From positions 124,001-188,000 of the forward strand of contig NZ_LGXZ01000007.1 in the NCBI RefSeq assembly GCF_001238295.1: a stretch of DNA of 64,000 bases, given 5' to 3'. The translations under genes and the position numbers were made by a program. Positions 28,804 through 37,103 of this stretch are shown here, piece after piece. The DNA is from Ruegeria sp. 6PALISEP08 (lineage in GTDB: Bacteria; Pseudomonadota; Alphaproteobacteria; Rhodobacterales; Rhodobacteraceae). Under the pieces are notes generated by a model. It did no database searches and was not told the origin of the DNA. It was given only the letters and a program-made list of their open reading frames with translations. Numbering within the stretch: the first letter of the stretch is position 1; each line of letters starts with the position of its first letter.

Positions 28804-29484
28804 TCAGGTGGCGAGCTCAGCGAACTGCTTAAACGGACAGAGTCCAGGCGTGAGTTGGCCCTTGCGGATCATGTGCGACACTTCGATTCCGCCGAGCGTT
28901 GCGGCCGCTGAAGCGAAGGCCTTGAACCCCAGCATTGGCAGCGTGCGTGTCTTGATGAAACGGTGGTCCTGTTCCACGATATTGTTCAAGTATTTCCGCC
29001 CCACCATCTCAATTGGGATCGGGCAGCCAAAGCCTTTGAGCATTTTGTTGATCGCCTTGATCCCGGCGGTGTTGGCACCGCTCTTGTCGATCACAATCTT
29101 CCTTGGCAATCCATTGATCTCCAACATCCTGGCGAAGAACTTGGTGGCGGCTGGTTTGTTGCGACGCCGTGAAAGCATGAAATCAAGGGTCTTGCCGTGC
29201 TTGTCGACAGCTCGATAGAGGTAGACCCACGCGCCTTTAACTTTAATGTAAGTTTCGTTCATTCTCCACGAACGGTCACATGGCCCTTTGCGGCGACGTG
29301 TTACCTCAGCGATTGCACCAGAATACCGTGTTACCCATCTGTTTAGCGTGGTGTGGTCCACTGAAACACCGCGCTCGGTCATGATTTCTTCCAGATCCCG
29401 GTATGACACGCCGTATCGGACATAGAAAAACACCGCGAACAGGATCACATCCTTCGGATATTGCGCGCCTTTGAAGGAAATCAT
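28804..29484 (-). CDS. IS6-family transposase with a replaced catalytic Asp
   Basis: A 226-residue DDE transposase of the IS26 type: N-terminal ISFKGAQYPKDVILFAVFF, helix-turn-helix YRDLEEIMTERGVSVDHTTLNRW and the DDE core. The first catalytic position, DET in the family (SWRVDETYVKV in IS26), reads MNETYIKV here: codon AAC at 29257-29259 on the minus strand encodes Asn. The second Asp (IVIDKSGANTAG) and the Glu (YLNNIVEQDHR) are intact. Asn at this position should abolish metal catalysis, so the copy is expected to be inactive although full length. Confidence 0.9.
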   Translation of the reverse strand: MISFKGAQYPKDVILFAVFFYVRYGVSYRDLEEIMTERGVSVDHTTLNRWVTRYSGAIAEVTRRRKGPCDRSWRMNETYIKVKGAWVYLYRAVDKHGKTLDFMLSRRRNKPAATKFFARMLEINGLPRKIVIDKSGANTAGIKAINKMLKGFGCPIPIEMVGRKYLNNIVEQDHRFIKTRTLPMLGFKAFASAAATLGGIEVSHMIRKGQLTPGLCPFKQFAELAT

Positions 29485-29488
29485 GAAC

Positions 29489-29517
29489 TGACTTTCGGCT
29501 GAGTATACCGAAAGTCA
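29489..29517. repeat. Inverted repeat upstream of the IS6 transposase
   Basis: TGACTTTCGG (29489-29498) and CCGAAAGTCA (29508-29517) are perfect complements separated by nine bases, ending five bases upstream of the transposase ATG. In the mRNA it would fold right before the start codon and could limit transposase translation, or serve as a promoter-proximal binding site. Confidence 0.5.
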
Positions 29518-29559
29518 TTCACCCGCAGCATCCGACCTCGTCAACAGCCAAAAGTTTGC

Positions 29560-29966
29560 AACTGATCGACTTCCGCCTGACGGCGCGGAGGGATGCCAAG
29601 GCAGCAAGGGCGTTTTTGCGCCAGGCCCGAGATACCGTGCGACAGTACCAACCGCAAACGATCGTCACCGACAAGGCGCACAGCTACGCAAAGGTGATCC
29701 GCGAGATCAACGACCGCCTCGGGCCTGAAGATACGATCAGGCACATTGACCGCAAGTATTTGAATAATAGGATCGAAAGCGATCACGCCGCGCTGAAGCA
29801 GCGATTGCGGCCCATGCGCGGGTTCCAGACATTGGCAGGAGCGAAGGCCGCGCTCGCTGGCATCGAAACTTTCCGCACCATTCGAAAAGGCCAGTTCGAG
29901 AATTGTGAGACCAGAGTGATCAACGAGATCATCTTTGTCGAAAACCTGTTCCAGGAAACTGCATGA
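29560..29966 (+). pseudogene. C-terminal part of a second IS6-type transposase on the opposite strand
   Basis: The plus frame reads QLIDFRLTARRDAKAARAFL, then IVTDKAHSYAKVI (second Asp), RHIDRKYLNNRIESDHAALKQRL (Glu) and GIETFRTIRKGQF. This is a different IS6 subgroup from the other two copies. The N-terminal helix-turn-helix and first Asp are missing, cut at the junction with the IS6 end at 29562, where the bases CAAC are shared by both partners. The fragment cannot transpose itself. Confidence 0.85.
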
Positions 29967-30081
29967 ACGGTGAGCACTACCGACGATAAACGCAGCTCTA
30001 TTACGTTAATGCAACGGACCCGGCTCGATCGAGTTTGAGTTGGTCTGCAAAACTTCTGCGAGAACTAAAGTCCCCGTTCTG

Positions 30082-30912
30082 TCAAAGCGTGTCGTAATCC
30101 GCCAAACGGTCTTTGAGAAAGGTGTAGTTCTCTCTCGCCTTCAGCAGATGTTCGCGATTGATTGTCAAATGGCGGAAATCTTCATCCGTGTCGGCAAATC
30201 GTTGCGGCGGAATGTTCTCATCCATCCAAGGCAGGCAGAAGATCGAATTGCCCCACGTCTTTCCGGCACGGTTCAGGGACAAAAAGTAAATCTGGTTCTC
30301 CATTGCGCGGGTCTTGGCAAAGCTGTGCCAGGTATTGAAAGATTCATCCCGGTAATATGCACCGCTATGAAGGATTAGATCAACACCGTGCTTCAATGCC
30401 AGAACGCGCGACAGTTCGGGTATTCGTATGTCGTAGCAAATGATGGGAGAAATCGTTATGCCGTTGATTTCGAACGTAAATACATGACCTCCTGATACGA
30501 AATATTCCTTTTCCATCGATGCACCATATTGGCAAAGATGGAGCTTGTCATAGTACCCGACCAATAAGCCTGCGGGTGATACCACCGCAACAGATATATG
30601 GGTGCCCTGCGTCCCTTTGCGCGCAAACCCATAGGACACGTGCGCGCCAAACTCGATTGCCACAGCCCGCCAGGTTTCAAAGGATGCGCCCTCCAGCGGC
30701 TCTGCAATCTTGTTGAGCCGGTCGAAGGCCGCGCGGGAATAGTCGATGCTTGAAAGCTCGGGCAGAACCACAAGGTCGGCCGGCCGCGCCTTCAATTGGG
30801 CGCGGACTTTGGCGGCTGATATCTCCAGATGTTTGTCCCGCGCTGCGGCACTTTCCGTAGCCGGGACCTCGATCTGGCAGGCCAGTAGCGTCAGGGCGTC
30901 ATTTGAGGTCAC
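30082..30912 (-). CDS. Carbon-nitrogen hydrolase (nitrilase superfamily)
   Basis: A 276-residue amidase-fold enzyme with the Glu-Lys-Cys triad visible: Glu52 in LPELSSID, Lys123 in YYDKLHLCQYG and Cys159 in PIICYDIRIPE. The PIICYDIRIPE pattern is that of aliphatic amidase and carbamoylputrescine/omega-amidase-like branches, not true nitrilases. Start GTG 30912 has AGGAAAGG seven bases upstream; a longer frame begins inside the LysR gene. It follows the LysR gene on the same strand and is divergent from the aminotransferase operon, so an amide- or carbamoyl-removing step in the same pathway is inferred. Confidence 0.88.
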   Translation of the reverse strand: MTSNDALTLLACQIEVPATESAAARDKHLEISAAKVRAQLKARPADLVVLPELSSIDYSRAAFDRLNKIAEPLEGASFETWRAVAIEFGAHVSYGFARKGTQGTHISVAVVSPAGLLVGYYDKLHLCQYGASMEKEYFVSGGHVFTFEINGITISPIICYDIRIPELSRVLALKHGVDLILHSGAYYRDESFNTWHSFAKTRAMENQIYFLSLNRAGKTWGNSIFCLPWMDENIPPQRFADTDEDFRHLTINREHLLKARENYTFLKDRLADYDTL

Positions 30913-30949
30913 GGCTTGGCCTTTCCTAGCATTTGCTGCGGTCTGCCCA

Positions 30950-31933
30950 TTACCCGGCCACAGCCAGATTGCGGCTACGCTCGGTGAGCGGGACGCTGTT
31001 GAGTCGCGCACGAAACATCTCAAGAAGGGCGTGTTCCGCCCGGTTCAGGCGGGCATCCTTATGGTGAACCAGATGAATATCAATCGCCAGCGTGTTTTCA
31101 TATGGGGGCAATCGCCAAAGCTTGCCACGCCTGACAAACCTTTCAGCAACATGGTTGGGGAGCGGCCCAAACCCAAGGCCCGCGCTGATCATACGCTGGG
31201 CCTCTCCCAGATCGGATGTGTAGCCGATTACCCTGTTATCCAGCTTATGCTGCGCGCGCAGCAACGCCACCGGACGCAGCGCATCCCAAAGTTGATCGGT
31301 CCGAAAGGACACAGACGAGTGATTTCGCAAATCGTCCAGCGAAAGGTCACGTTGCCCGAACAAAGGATGGCTGGGTCCGCAATAGAACCCAAAAAATGAG
31401 CGGAACAATACATCATGCATTAGGTTCGAGTGTGCGTCATGTACGAGGCACACCCCAAGAGACGCAGATTTGGTCAGCACGGCCTGGCGCACGTCCTTGC
31501 TCGACATGACCTCAATGTCAAAGTTGACTTCGGGAAATTGTCGGTGGAAATCCGAAAGGACCTGATCGAAGAATTCGTTTTCTATTCGGCTGAGCAAGGC
31601 GAGCTTGACCGTGCCTGTCACGGTGTCCTCGGTACTCTGTGCACTCTGAATGGTCCGCGCCAGGCTGCCGAACACTTCCAAGCATTCCTTATAGAGGCTC
31701 TGCCCCGCCGGGGTGACGCGAAAATGCGAGGGGCTGCGATCGATCAATGGCGTGCCCAACCGGGTCTCCAACCGTTTGAGAGCCTGGCTGACCGAGGGTT
31801 GGCGGCGCATAAGGCGTTTTGCCGCAAGCGTGATACTGCCTTCCTGCACAATGAACATGAAGGTGCGCAGCAAGTTCCAATCCAGTTCCCGGATCAGCTT
31901 TTCCTGATCAGTGGCGTTCATCATTGATCTCAT
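30950..31933 (-). CDS. LysR-family transcriptional regulator
   Basis: About 327 residues with the helix-turn-helix WNLLRTFMFIVQEGSITLAAKRLMRRQPSVSQALKRLE near residues 22-55 and an effector domain. Several ATGs occur at 31919-31933 and the true start among them is unclear. It is divergent from the class III aminotransferase operon (about 100 bases apart) and is followed by the nitrilase-fold gene, so it is the probable regulator of both. Inducer unknown. Confidence 0.88.
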   Translation of the reverse strand: MRSMMNATDQEKLIRELDWNLLRTFMFIVQEGSITLAAKRLMRRQPSVSQALKRLETRLGTPLIDRSPSHFRVTPAGQSLYKECLEVFGSLARTIQSAQSTEDTVTGTVKLALLSRIENEFFDQVLSDFHRQFPEVNFDIEVMSSKDVRQAVLTKSASLGVCLVHDAHSNLMHDVLFRSFFGFYCGPSHPLFGQRDLSLDDLRNHSSVSFRTDQLWDALRPVALLRAQHKLDNRVIGYTSDLGEAQRMISAGLGFGPLPNHVAERFVRRGKLWRLPPYENTLAIDIHLVHHKDARLNRAEHALLEMFRARLNSVPLTERSRNLAVAG

Positions 31934-32033
31934 CAATAATAATAACTCGCATTATCTATTTGCTCCATGTCACTTTTAAACACAAGGTTATGCTTGGCGT
32001 TGTTCTACCAAAAATACCGAAGCGAGGAGCCCT

Positions 32034-33368
32034 TTGAAGACATCGAACCTGTTTTACCAGAACCGTACGCGCCGCCCCGAAGTCGAGCGCGCCGAAGGGA
32101 TTTATATCTGGGCGAAGAACGGAGAACGGTTTATCGACGGATCATCCGGTGCCATGGTCAGCAATATCGGCCATTCCAACCCGCGCGTTCTGGACGCGAT
32201 GATGGCGCAGATGAACAGCGCCACTTTTGCCTACCGGCTGCATTTCGAAAACGCACCAGCGGAAGATCTGGCGACAGCGATTGCTGATCGTATGCCGGAT
32301 GGGTTGAGCAAGGTGTTCTTTGTCTCTGGAGGGTCCGAGGCGGTTGAATCCTGCGTTAAATTCGCGCGGCAATGGGCCGTCGCGTCAGATCAGGCAAGCC
32401 GCTGGAAAGTGATCTCGCGCTTTCCCTCCTATCACGGGTCCACGCTGGGGGCGCTGGCAATCACCGGCTACGGGCCGCTGACAAATGCCTTTGGGCCGCT
32501 GTACAAAGATATGCCGAAAATCCCTGCGCCGACCTGTTATCTGGATCGTGACAACCTGTCAGACCATGACAGGGGATTGAAATATGCCGAGATGCTGCGA
32601 GATGAGATCATCGCTCAGGGGCCCGAAACCGTTCTGGCTTTTGCGATGGAACCCGTAGGCGGCGCGTCCACTGGGGCACTGGTGGCGCCCGACAGTTATT
32701 ACGCCAGAGTGCGCGAGATTTGTGACGAGTTCGGCGTTCTGCTGATCATGGACGAGGTGATGTCAGGCGTCGGACGCACTGGGGCGTTTTTGGCGTCCGA
32801 TCATTGGAATGTGCGTCCGGACCTCGTGGCGCTTTCCAAGGGCTTTGGTGCGGGTTATGCGCCGTTAGGGGCAATGATCGCCGACGAAGGAATGGTCGGC
32901 ACGGTGCTTGATACCGGCGGGTTCGCGCACGGGCATACCTATGCGGGAAACCCGCTGGCCTGTTCGGCGGGGCTTGCGGTTCTGGACGAGATCGAACGGC
33001 ATGACCTGATGACCAATGCAAGCATCATGGGGGATGTGCTGATGGAGGGCCTTCGGGACCTGATGAAGCGCTATGCCTTCATTGGTGATGTACGCGGCAA
33101 GGGCTTGCTGACCGCATTCGAACTTGTCTCGGATCGTGAAACGATGGCACCGCTGCCCAAGAACCTGAACGCCTATGAGCGGCTTGTGGAGCTTTGTTAC
33201 GACCGAAATCTGATCACGTATTCGCGCCGCACCCGTGGCGGGGTGGAGGGCGACCACTTCCTTGTGTGTCCACCGATGATTGTGACTGAACCTCAGATCA
33301 ATGAAATCCTGAACATTCTTGACGACAGTCTCGGGGCCTTTTCCCGAGAATGCGGATTGGAGTGCTAG
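32034..33368 (+). CDS. Class III (omega) aminotransferase, PLP-dependent
   Basis: A 444-residue aminotransferase that moves an amino group from a non-alpha amine or beta/omega-amino acid to a keto acid. Landmarks are FVSGGSEAVESCVKFARQ (phosphate-binding region), FPSYHGSTLGAL, MDEVMSGVGRTG with Asp240 facing the PLP nitrogen, and the Schiff-base Lys269 in ALSKGFGAGYAPLGA. Start TTG 32034 has GAGGAG four bases upstream; no ATG fits better. It opens a tight operon with BKACE, a deacetylase and a thioesterase. The position next to a beta-keto acid cleavage enzyme suggests that its substrate is a beta-amino acid. Confidence 0.92.
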   Translation: MKTSNLFYQNRTRRPEVERAEGIYIWAKNGERFIDGSSGAMVSNIGHSNPRVLDAMMAQMNSATFAYRLHFENAPAEDLATAIADRMPDGLSKVFFVSGGSEAVESCVKFARQWAVASDQASRWKVISRFPSYHGSTLGALAITGYGPLTNAFGPLYKDMPKIPAPTCYLDRDNLSDHDRGLKYAEMLRDEIIAQGPETVLAFAMEPVGGASTGALVAPDSYYARVREICDEFGVLLIMDEVMSGVGRTGAFLASDHWNVRPDLVALSKGFGAGYAPLGAMIADEGMVGTVLDTGGFAHGHTYAGNPLACSAGLAVLDEIERHDLMTNASIMGDVLMEGLRDLMKRYAFIGDVRGKGLLTAFELVSDRETMAPLPKNLNAYERLVELCYDRNLITYSRRTRGGVEGDHFLVCPPMIVTEPQINEILNILDDSLGAFSRECGLEC

Positions 33369-33370
33369 CC

Positions 33371-34300
33371 ATGGCACAAAAGATCATTCTCACTTGCGCC
33401 ATCACCGGCTCGATCCACACCCCGAGCATGAGCCCCTACCTCCCGGTGACGCCCGCCGAGATCGCGACTTCGGCAATCGAGGCCGCTGAGGCAGGCGCGT
33501 CTGTCCTACACCTGCATGCGCGCGACCCGGAAACCGGGCGCCCAAGTGCTGATATCAACGTCTTTCGCCAGTTCCTGCCCCGGATCAAGAACGCAACAGA
33601 TGCGGTCATCAATCTGACCACCGGCGGCAGTTCCCAGATGAGCGTGGAACAGCGTTTGTCAGCCCCCGCCGAACTGGCACCCGAGATGTGTTCGCTGAAC
33701 ATGGGGTCAGTCAATTTCGGGCTTTTCCCGATGAAGGACCGATATTCGGACTGGGCCTATGATTGGGAGGAAAGTTTTCTTGAAAACACCCGTGACACAG
33801 TGTTCAAGAACACGTTTCATGACATCGAAACCGTGTTTCGGATGCTTGGTGATGAGGCGGGCGCGCGATTTGAATGCGAATGCTACGATGTGGGCCATAT
33901 CCAGACGATTGCTTTCTACCTGAAGCAAAATCGCCTTGTGCGACCGGTATTTCTTCAATTCGTCATGGGGGTTCTTGGTGGGATCGATGCAAGCCCGCAC
34001 AGTCTGATGAGCCTCAAGGAAACTGCTGACCGTCTTCTGGGCGATGCGTACGAGTTTTCGGCACTTGCGGCAGGACGGCAGCAGATGCCGCTCGCCACGA
34101 TGAGCTCCATTCTGGGCGGGCATGTACGCGTAGGCCTCGAAGACAGCCTGATGATCGGGCGCGGGGAACTGGCCACCAGCAACGCCCAGCAGGTCAGAAA
34201 AATCCGGCGCGTTCTGGAAGAGCTGGGATATGAAATCGCAACTCCGGCTGAGACACGCAAGATGCTCAGCCTCAAAGGCGCAGACAAGGTGGGGTTCTGA
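33371..34300 (+). CDS. BKACE-family (DUF849) beta-keto acid cleavage enzyme
   Basis: A 309-residue TIM-barrel, metal-dependent enzyme. The family condenses a beta-keto acid with acetyl-CoA and splits it into acetoacetate and a shortened acyl-CoA. The opening ILTCAITGS, the zinc His pair HLHARDP (His47 and His49), NLTTGGSS, the SLNMGSVNF segment and a C-terminal GHVRVGLEDS region are all present. ATG 33371 starts two bases after the aminotransferase stop. Known members include the lysine-fermentation enzyme Kce and the dehydrocarnitine cleaving enzyme; the substrate of this one cannot be read directly but should be the keto product of the neighbouring transaminase. Confidence 0.9.
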   Translation: MAQKIILTCAITGSIHTPSMSPYLPVTPAEIATSAIEAAEAGASVLHLHARDPETGRPSADINVFRQFLPRIKNATDAVINLTTGGSSQMSVEQRLSAPAELAPEMCSLNMGSVNFGLFPMKDRYSDWAYDWEESFLENTRDTVFKNTFHDIETVFRMLGDEAGARFECECYDVGHIQTIAFYLKQNRLVRPVFLQFVMGVLGGIDASPHSLMSLKETADRLLGDAYEFSALAAGRQQMPLATMSSILGGHVRVGLEDSLMIGRGELATSNAQQVRKIRRVLEELGYEIATPAETRKMLSLKGADKVGF

Positions 34301-34303
34301 CAC

Positions 34304-35335
34304 ATGAAGGTGTTTTCGGATCAGAAACGGCAAAGCCAACACAATCCAAGCGGTTTCCTGGTGAATGGTGTCATGCAACCCAACCCCGAAACACCCGAGC
34401 GGTTAGAAAAACTGCTTTCGGGCGTGGCTGCCGGTGGGCATGACCTGCATGTGCCGATGGATCACGGGCTTGGCCCCATCGCGGCGGTTCACAGTCCCGT
34501 CTATTTGAAATTTCTGTCAACGGTTCATGAGCGTTGGAAGCGCATTCCCGATGCGACGCCCGAGATCTTCCCGAACATTCACCCGGATCGCCGCACCGCC
34601 AGCTATCCATTGTCAGCGGTGGGACAGGCCGGATTTCATATCACCGACATGTCCTGCCCGATTGGTGAACATACCTGGGAGGCGGCGCGCTGGTCCGCAA
34701 ATTGCGCCGCGTCCGCGGCTGAGGTCGTTCTGAACGGGGATCACGTGGCCTACGCGCTGTGCCGCCCGCCGGGGCATCATTGTTTCATCGATCTCGCGGG
34801 TGGCTTTTGCTACCTTAACAACAGTGCCATTGCTGCCCAGTTTCTGCGGCAGACCCACGACCGCGTTGCAATCATCGATGTTGATCTGCATCACGGCAAC
34901 GGCACGCAGGGCATTTTCTTTGCGCGCGACGACGTGTTTACACTGTCCATCCATGCGGATCCCGCCCGGTTCTATCCGTTTTTCTGGGGCCACGCGCACG
35001 AGGTCGGAGAAGGTGCAGGGCACGGTTACAATCTGAACGTTCCGCTGCCACGCGGTACCGGGACCGACGGATTCATGAAGGGTCTGCGGGACGGCCTGGC
35101 TCATGTGCGAAATTTCGCGCCGGGCGCTGTTGTGATTGCGCTTGGCCTCGACGCCTACGAGGGCGACCCCTTTGGTGGGCTGACGGTATCGACCTCCGGT
35201 TTTTCCGAGATCGGAAAAGAATTGGCCGCACTCGGTCTCCCGACAGTGATTGTTCAGGAAGGAGGGTACCTCTGTAACGAATTGGGTGACAACCTGCATG
35301 CGTTTCTCAGCGGGTTTGCGGACGGCACCCCATGA
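34304..35335 (+). CDS. Acetylpolyamine amidohydrolase / HDAC-like deacetylase
   Basis: A 343-residue zinc deacetylase of the arginase-deacetylase fold, the usual length for acetylpolyamine amidohydrolases. Active-site elements: RPPGHHCF with the His158-His159 pair, DVDLHHGNGTQ with zinc ligands Asp194 and His196, GLDAYEGDPFGG with zinc ligand Asp283, and the QEGGYL tyrosine. These enzymes remove acetyl groups from terminal aminoalkyl chains. It starts three bases after the BKACE gene and its end overlaps the thioesterase by four bases. In this operon the likely job is to deacetylate an N-acetyl-aminoalkanoate intermediate rather than histones or spermidine. Confidence 0.92.
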   Translation: MKVFSDQKRQSQHNPSGFLVNGVMQPNPETPERLEKLLSGVAAGGHDLHVPMDHGLGPIAAVHSPVYLKFLSTVHERWKRIPDATPEIFPNIHPDRRTASYPLSAVGQAGFHITDMSCPIGEHTWEAARWSANCAASAAEVVLNGDHVAYALCRPPGHHCFIDLAGGFCYLNNSAIAAQFLRQTHDRVAIIDVDLHHGNGTQGIFFARDDVFTLSIHADPARFYPFFWGHAHEVGEGAGHGYNLNVPLPRGTGTDGFMKGLRDGLAHVRNFAPGAVVIALGLDAYEGDPFGGLTVSTSGFSEIGKELAALGLPTVIVQEGGYLCNELGDNLHAFLSGFADGTP

Positions 35336-35811
35336 CCCACGGAGTTACATCAGAAATTCGTCAGGTACCCGAAGCGTGGATTGACTACAATGGCCACATG
35401 AATCTGGCTTACTACGTGATGGCCTTTGACGAAGCACTGGACGTCATGCTGGACGAAGAACTGGGTATTGGCCCCAGTTTCGTGAAGGCCTGTAACGCCG
35501 GGCCATTTGCACTCCAAAACCACGTCCACTACCTGGGTGAGCTTTTGGCAGGCGATGAGTTTCTCTGCCGGTTTCTACTATTGGATTCCGATGCTAAACG
35601 CCTGCATATCGCGGGATCGATGATAAAGCTGAAAGATCAAACAACTGTCTGCGTGATGGAACAGGTTCTCATGAATGTCGATCACGGCACACGCCGCTCC
35701 GCCCCCTATCCGGCAGACATTCAAACCCGAATCGCCGCGTTGGCGGCTGAACACAAACCGATCGCCCGCCCTGCCGAAATTGGTCGGCCAATCGGTTTGA
35801 TGAGACGATAA
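35332..35811 (+). CDS. Hotdog-fold acyl-CoA thioesterase (4HBT/betainyl-CoA thioesterase-like)
   Basis: A 159-residue hotdog protein with the motif WIDYNGHMNLAYYVMAFDEAL, where Asp18 is in the place of the catalytic Asp of 4-hydroxybenzoyl-CoA-type thioesterases. A similar domain accompanies BKACE in carnitine degradation and hydrolyses betainyl-CoA there. Four-base overlap with the deacetylase gene shows coupling. It would hydrolyse the acyl-CoA made by the BKACE step. Confidence 0.85.
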   Translation: MTHGVTSEIRQVPEAWIDYNGHMNLAYYVMAFDEALDVMLDEELGIGPSFVKACNAGPFALQNHVHYLGELLAGDEFLCRFLLLDSDAKRLHIAGSMIKLKDQTTVCVMEQVLMNVDHGTRRSAPYPADIQTRIAALAAEHKPIARPAEIGRPIGLMRR

Positions 35812-36014
35812 TGGATCGAGCTTACGCTCGCAGGCACCAGAAACCTCACCCCGAAAAAATCCTAAATAGAGAGGAACCCGATCCAAGCAAAAACAAGCCT
35901 TGAATCAAATTGCACTGCGATATGTGTTCGCATAGTGTGACCAAACGCAATAATTTGCAGCGGTCAGCAAAAGATGCCAAACGAAATAAGAACCGCAAAC
36001 TGGGAGAAATCTAG

Positions 36015-37019
36015 ATGAAATTCAAATATGTCACCAAGGGCCTGATGCTTGGCGCCGTAAGCGCGCTGATGTCCACCGCAGCGCTGGCAGAAGATATGAA
36101 ACTGCGCTTTGCCGGTGTGTTCCCGATTGACCACCAGGGCACCAAGATGATGGAGCAGGTGGCCGCTGATGTTGCTGCCGCTGATGTCGGACTGACAATC
36201 GAAGTTTTCCCGGCCAACCAGCTTGGCTCGGGCGAGGCGCTTTTTGAAGATGTGGCGCGGGGTAATATCGATCTGGCGGCGGCATTCATCTATGCCGACA
36301 CCGACCCGCGCCTTGAGTTCCTGTCGATGCCGTTCCTCGTGGGTGGCTGGGATGACATGGACAACATCATGCGCAACATGGACTCCGAATATAACAAGAT
36401 CCTGCAGGAGATCACCGACGAGTACGGTGTGAGCGTTATGGCACAGAACCCTGAAGGGTTTGTTGGCATCGTGGCTACTCAAGAGCCGACCAACTGGAAC
36501 ACGTTCGACGATAAAGGCATGAACATTCGTGTATGGTCGTCGCCCGCCGTTAAAGGCATGGTGGAAGCGCTTGGTTTCCAGGCCACGACCATGGCGTGGG
36601 GCGATATCTTCCCTGCGATCCAGTCAGGTATTGTTGATGGCGCGATCTGCTGCACCAAAACGGCAACCTATTCTATCTTCGCCCAGTCGGATGTTGGCAC
36701 CCACTTTATCGAGTATAACTCTATCTCGGAACTGACGACGTTCTACGCGTCGCAGCGTACTCTGGACAAGCTGAATGACGAGCAGCGCGAAGCCCTGCAG
36801 TCAGCCATGACCAAGGCGTCGGACGACTTCTTCCAGTATAACCGCGACAACGATGCGGCGTTTGGAGAGAAGTTGGTCGAAAAAGGTTATACCATCCTGT
36901 CCCTGAACGACGAAGAACAGGCCGCGATGGCCGCACATATCCAGGAACAGATCTGGCCGATGATGGCCCAGAACGTTGGCCAGGATGTGATCGACCGTTT
37001 GCTGGCCAGCAAAAACTGA
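36015..37019 (+). CDS. TRAP transporter substrate-binding protein (DctP family)
   Basis: A 334-residue periplasmic binding protein. Signal peptide residues 1-25 (GLMLGAVSALMSTAALA then EDMKLRF). Family features are the FPANQLGSGEALFEDVARGNIDL segment and the NIRVWSSPAVKGMVEALGF region containing the conserved arginine that binds the carboxylate of the ligand. ATG 36015 follows GGGAGAA. It lies 203 bases after the catabolic operon on the same strand and is followed by both membrane subunits, so it probably delivers that operon's substrate, an organic acid. Confidence 0.93.
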   Translation: MKFKYVTKGLMLGAVSALMSTAALAEDMKLRFAGVFPIDHQGTKMMEQVAADVAAADVGLTIEVFPANQLGSGEALFEDVARGNIDLAAAFIYADTDPRLEFLSMPFLVGGWDDMDNIMRNMDSEYNKILQEITDEYGVSVMAQNPEGFVGIVATQEPTNWNTFDDKGMNIRVWSSPAVKGMVEALGFQATTMAWGDIFPAIQSGIVDGAICCTKTATYSIFAQSDVGTHFIEYNSISELTTFYASQRTLDKLNDEQREALQSAMTKASDDFFQYNRDNDAAFGEKLVEKGYTILSLNDEEQAAMAAHIQEQIWPMMAQNVGQDVIDRLLASKN

Positions 37020-37037
37020 TAGTCAGCACAATCAATC

Positions 37038-37059
37038 GGGCCGGCAAAATTGCCGGCCC
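37038..37059 (+). terminator. Strong hairpin between the TRAP P and Q genes
   Basis: GGGCCGGCAA pairs with TTGCCGGCCC around AA, followed by TTTCGCTATTT. Inside the operon it is likely a partial terminator or a 3'-end stabiliser that keeps the binding protein more abundant than the membrane subunits. Confidence 0.65.
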
Positions 37060-37103
37060 TTTCGCTATTTACTCACAAAAAAGAAAAAAGCGGGGGGACA
37101 GGC

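Larger units (their letters stand above)
28750..29562 (-). mobile_element. IS6-family insertion sequence (IS26-like), right terminus damaged
   Basis: The left end GGTTTTGTTGCAAAG (28750-28764) is a typical IS6 terminal repeat. The other end has GTTGCAAA (minus strand, 29555-29562), but the expected outer six bases are replaced by sequence of the neighbouring transposase relic. The length, about 813 bases, fits the 820-base class. It lies inside the relic at 28445. Because the partner half of that relic is missing and the right end is fused to a different IS6 relic, the element has probably taken part in a deletion or inversion. No target duplication can be confirmed. Confidence 0.8.
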
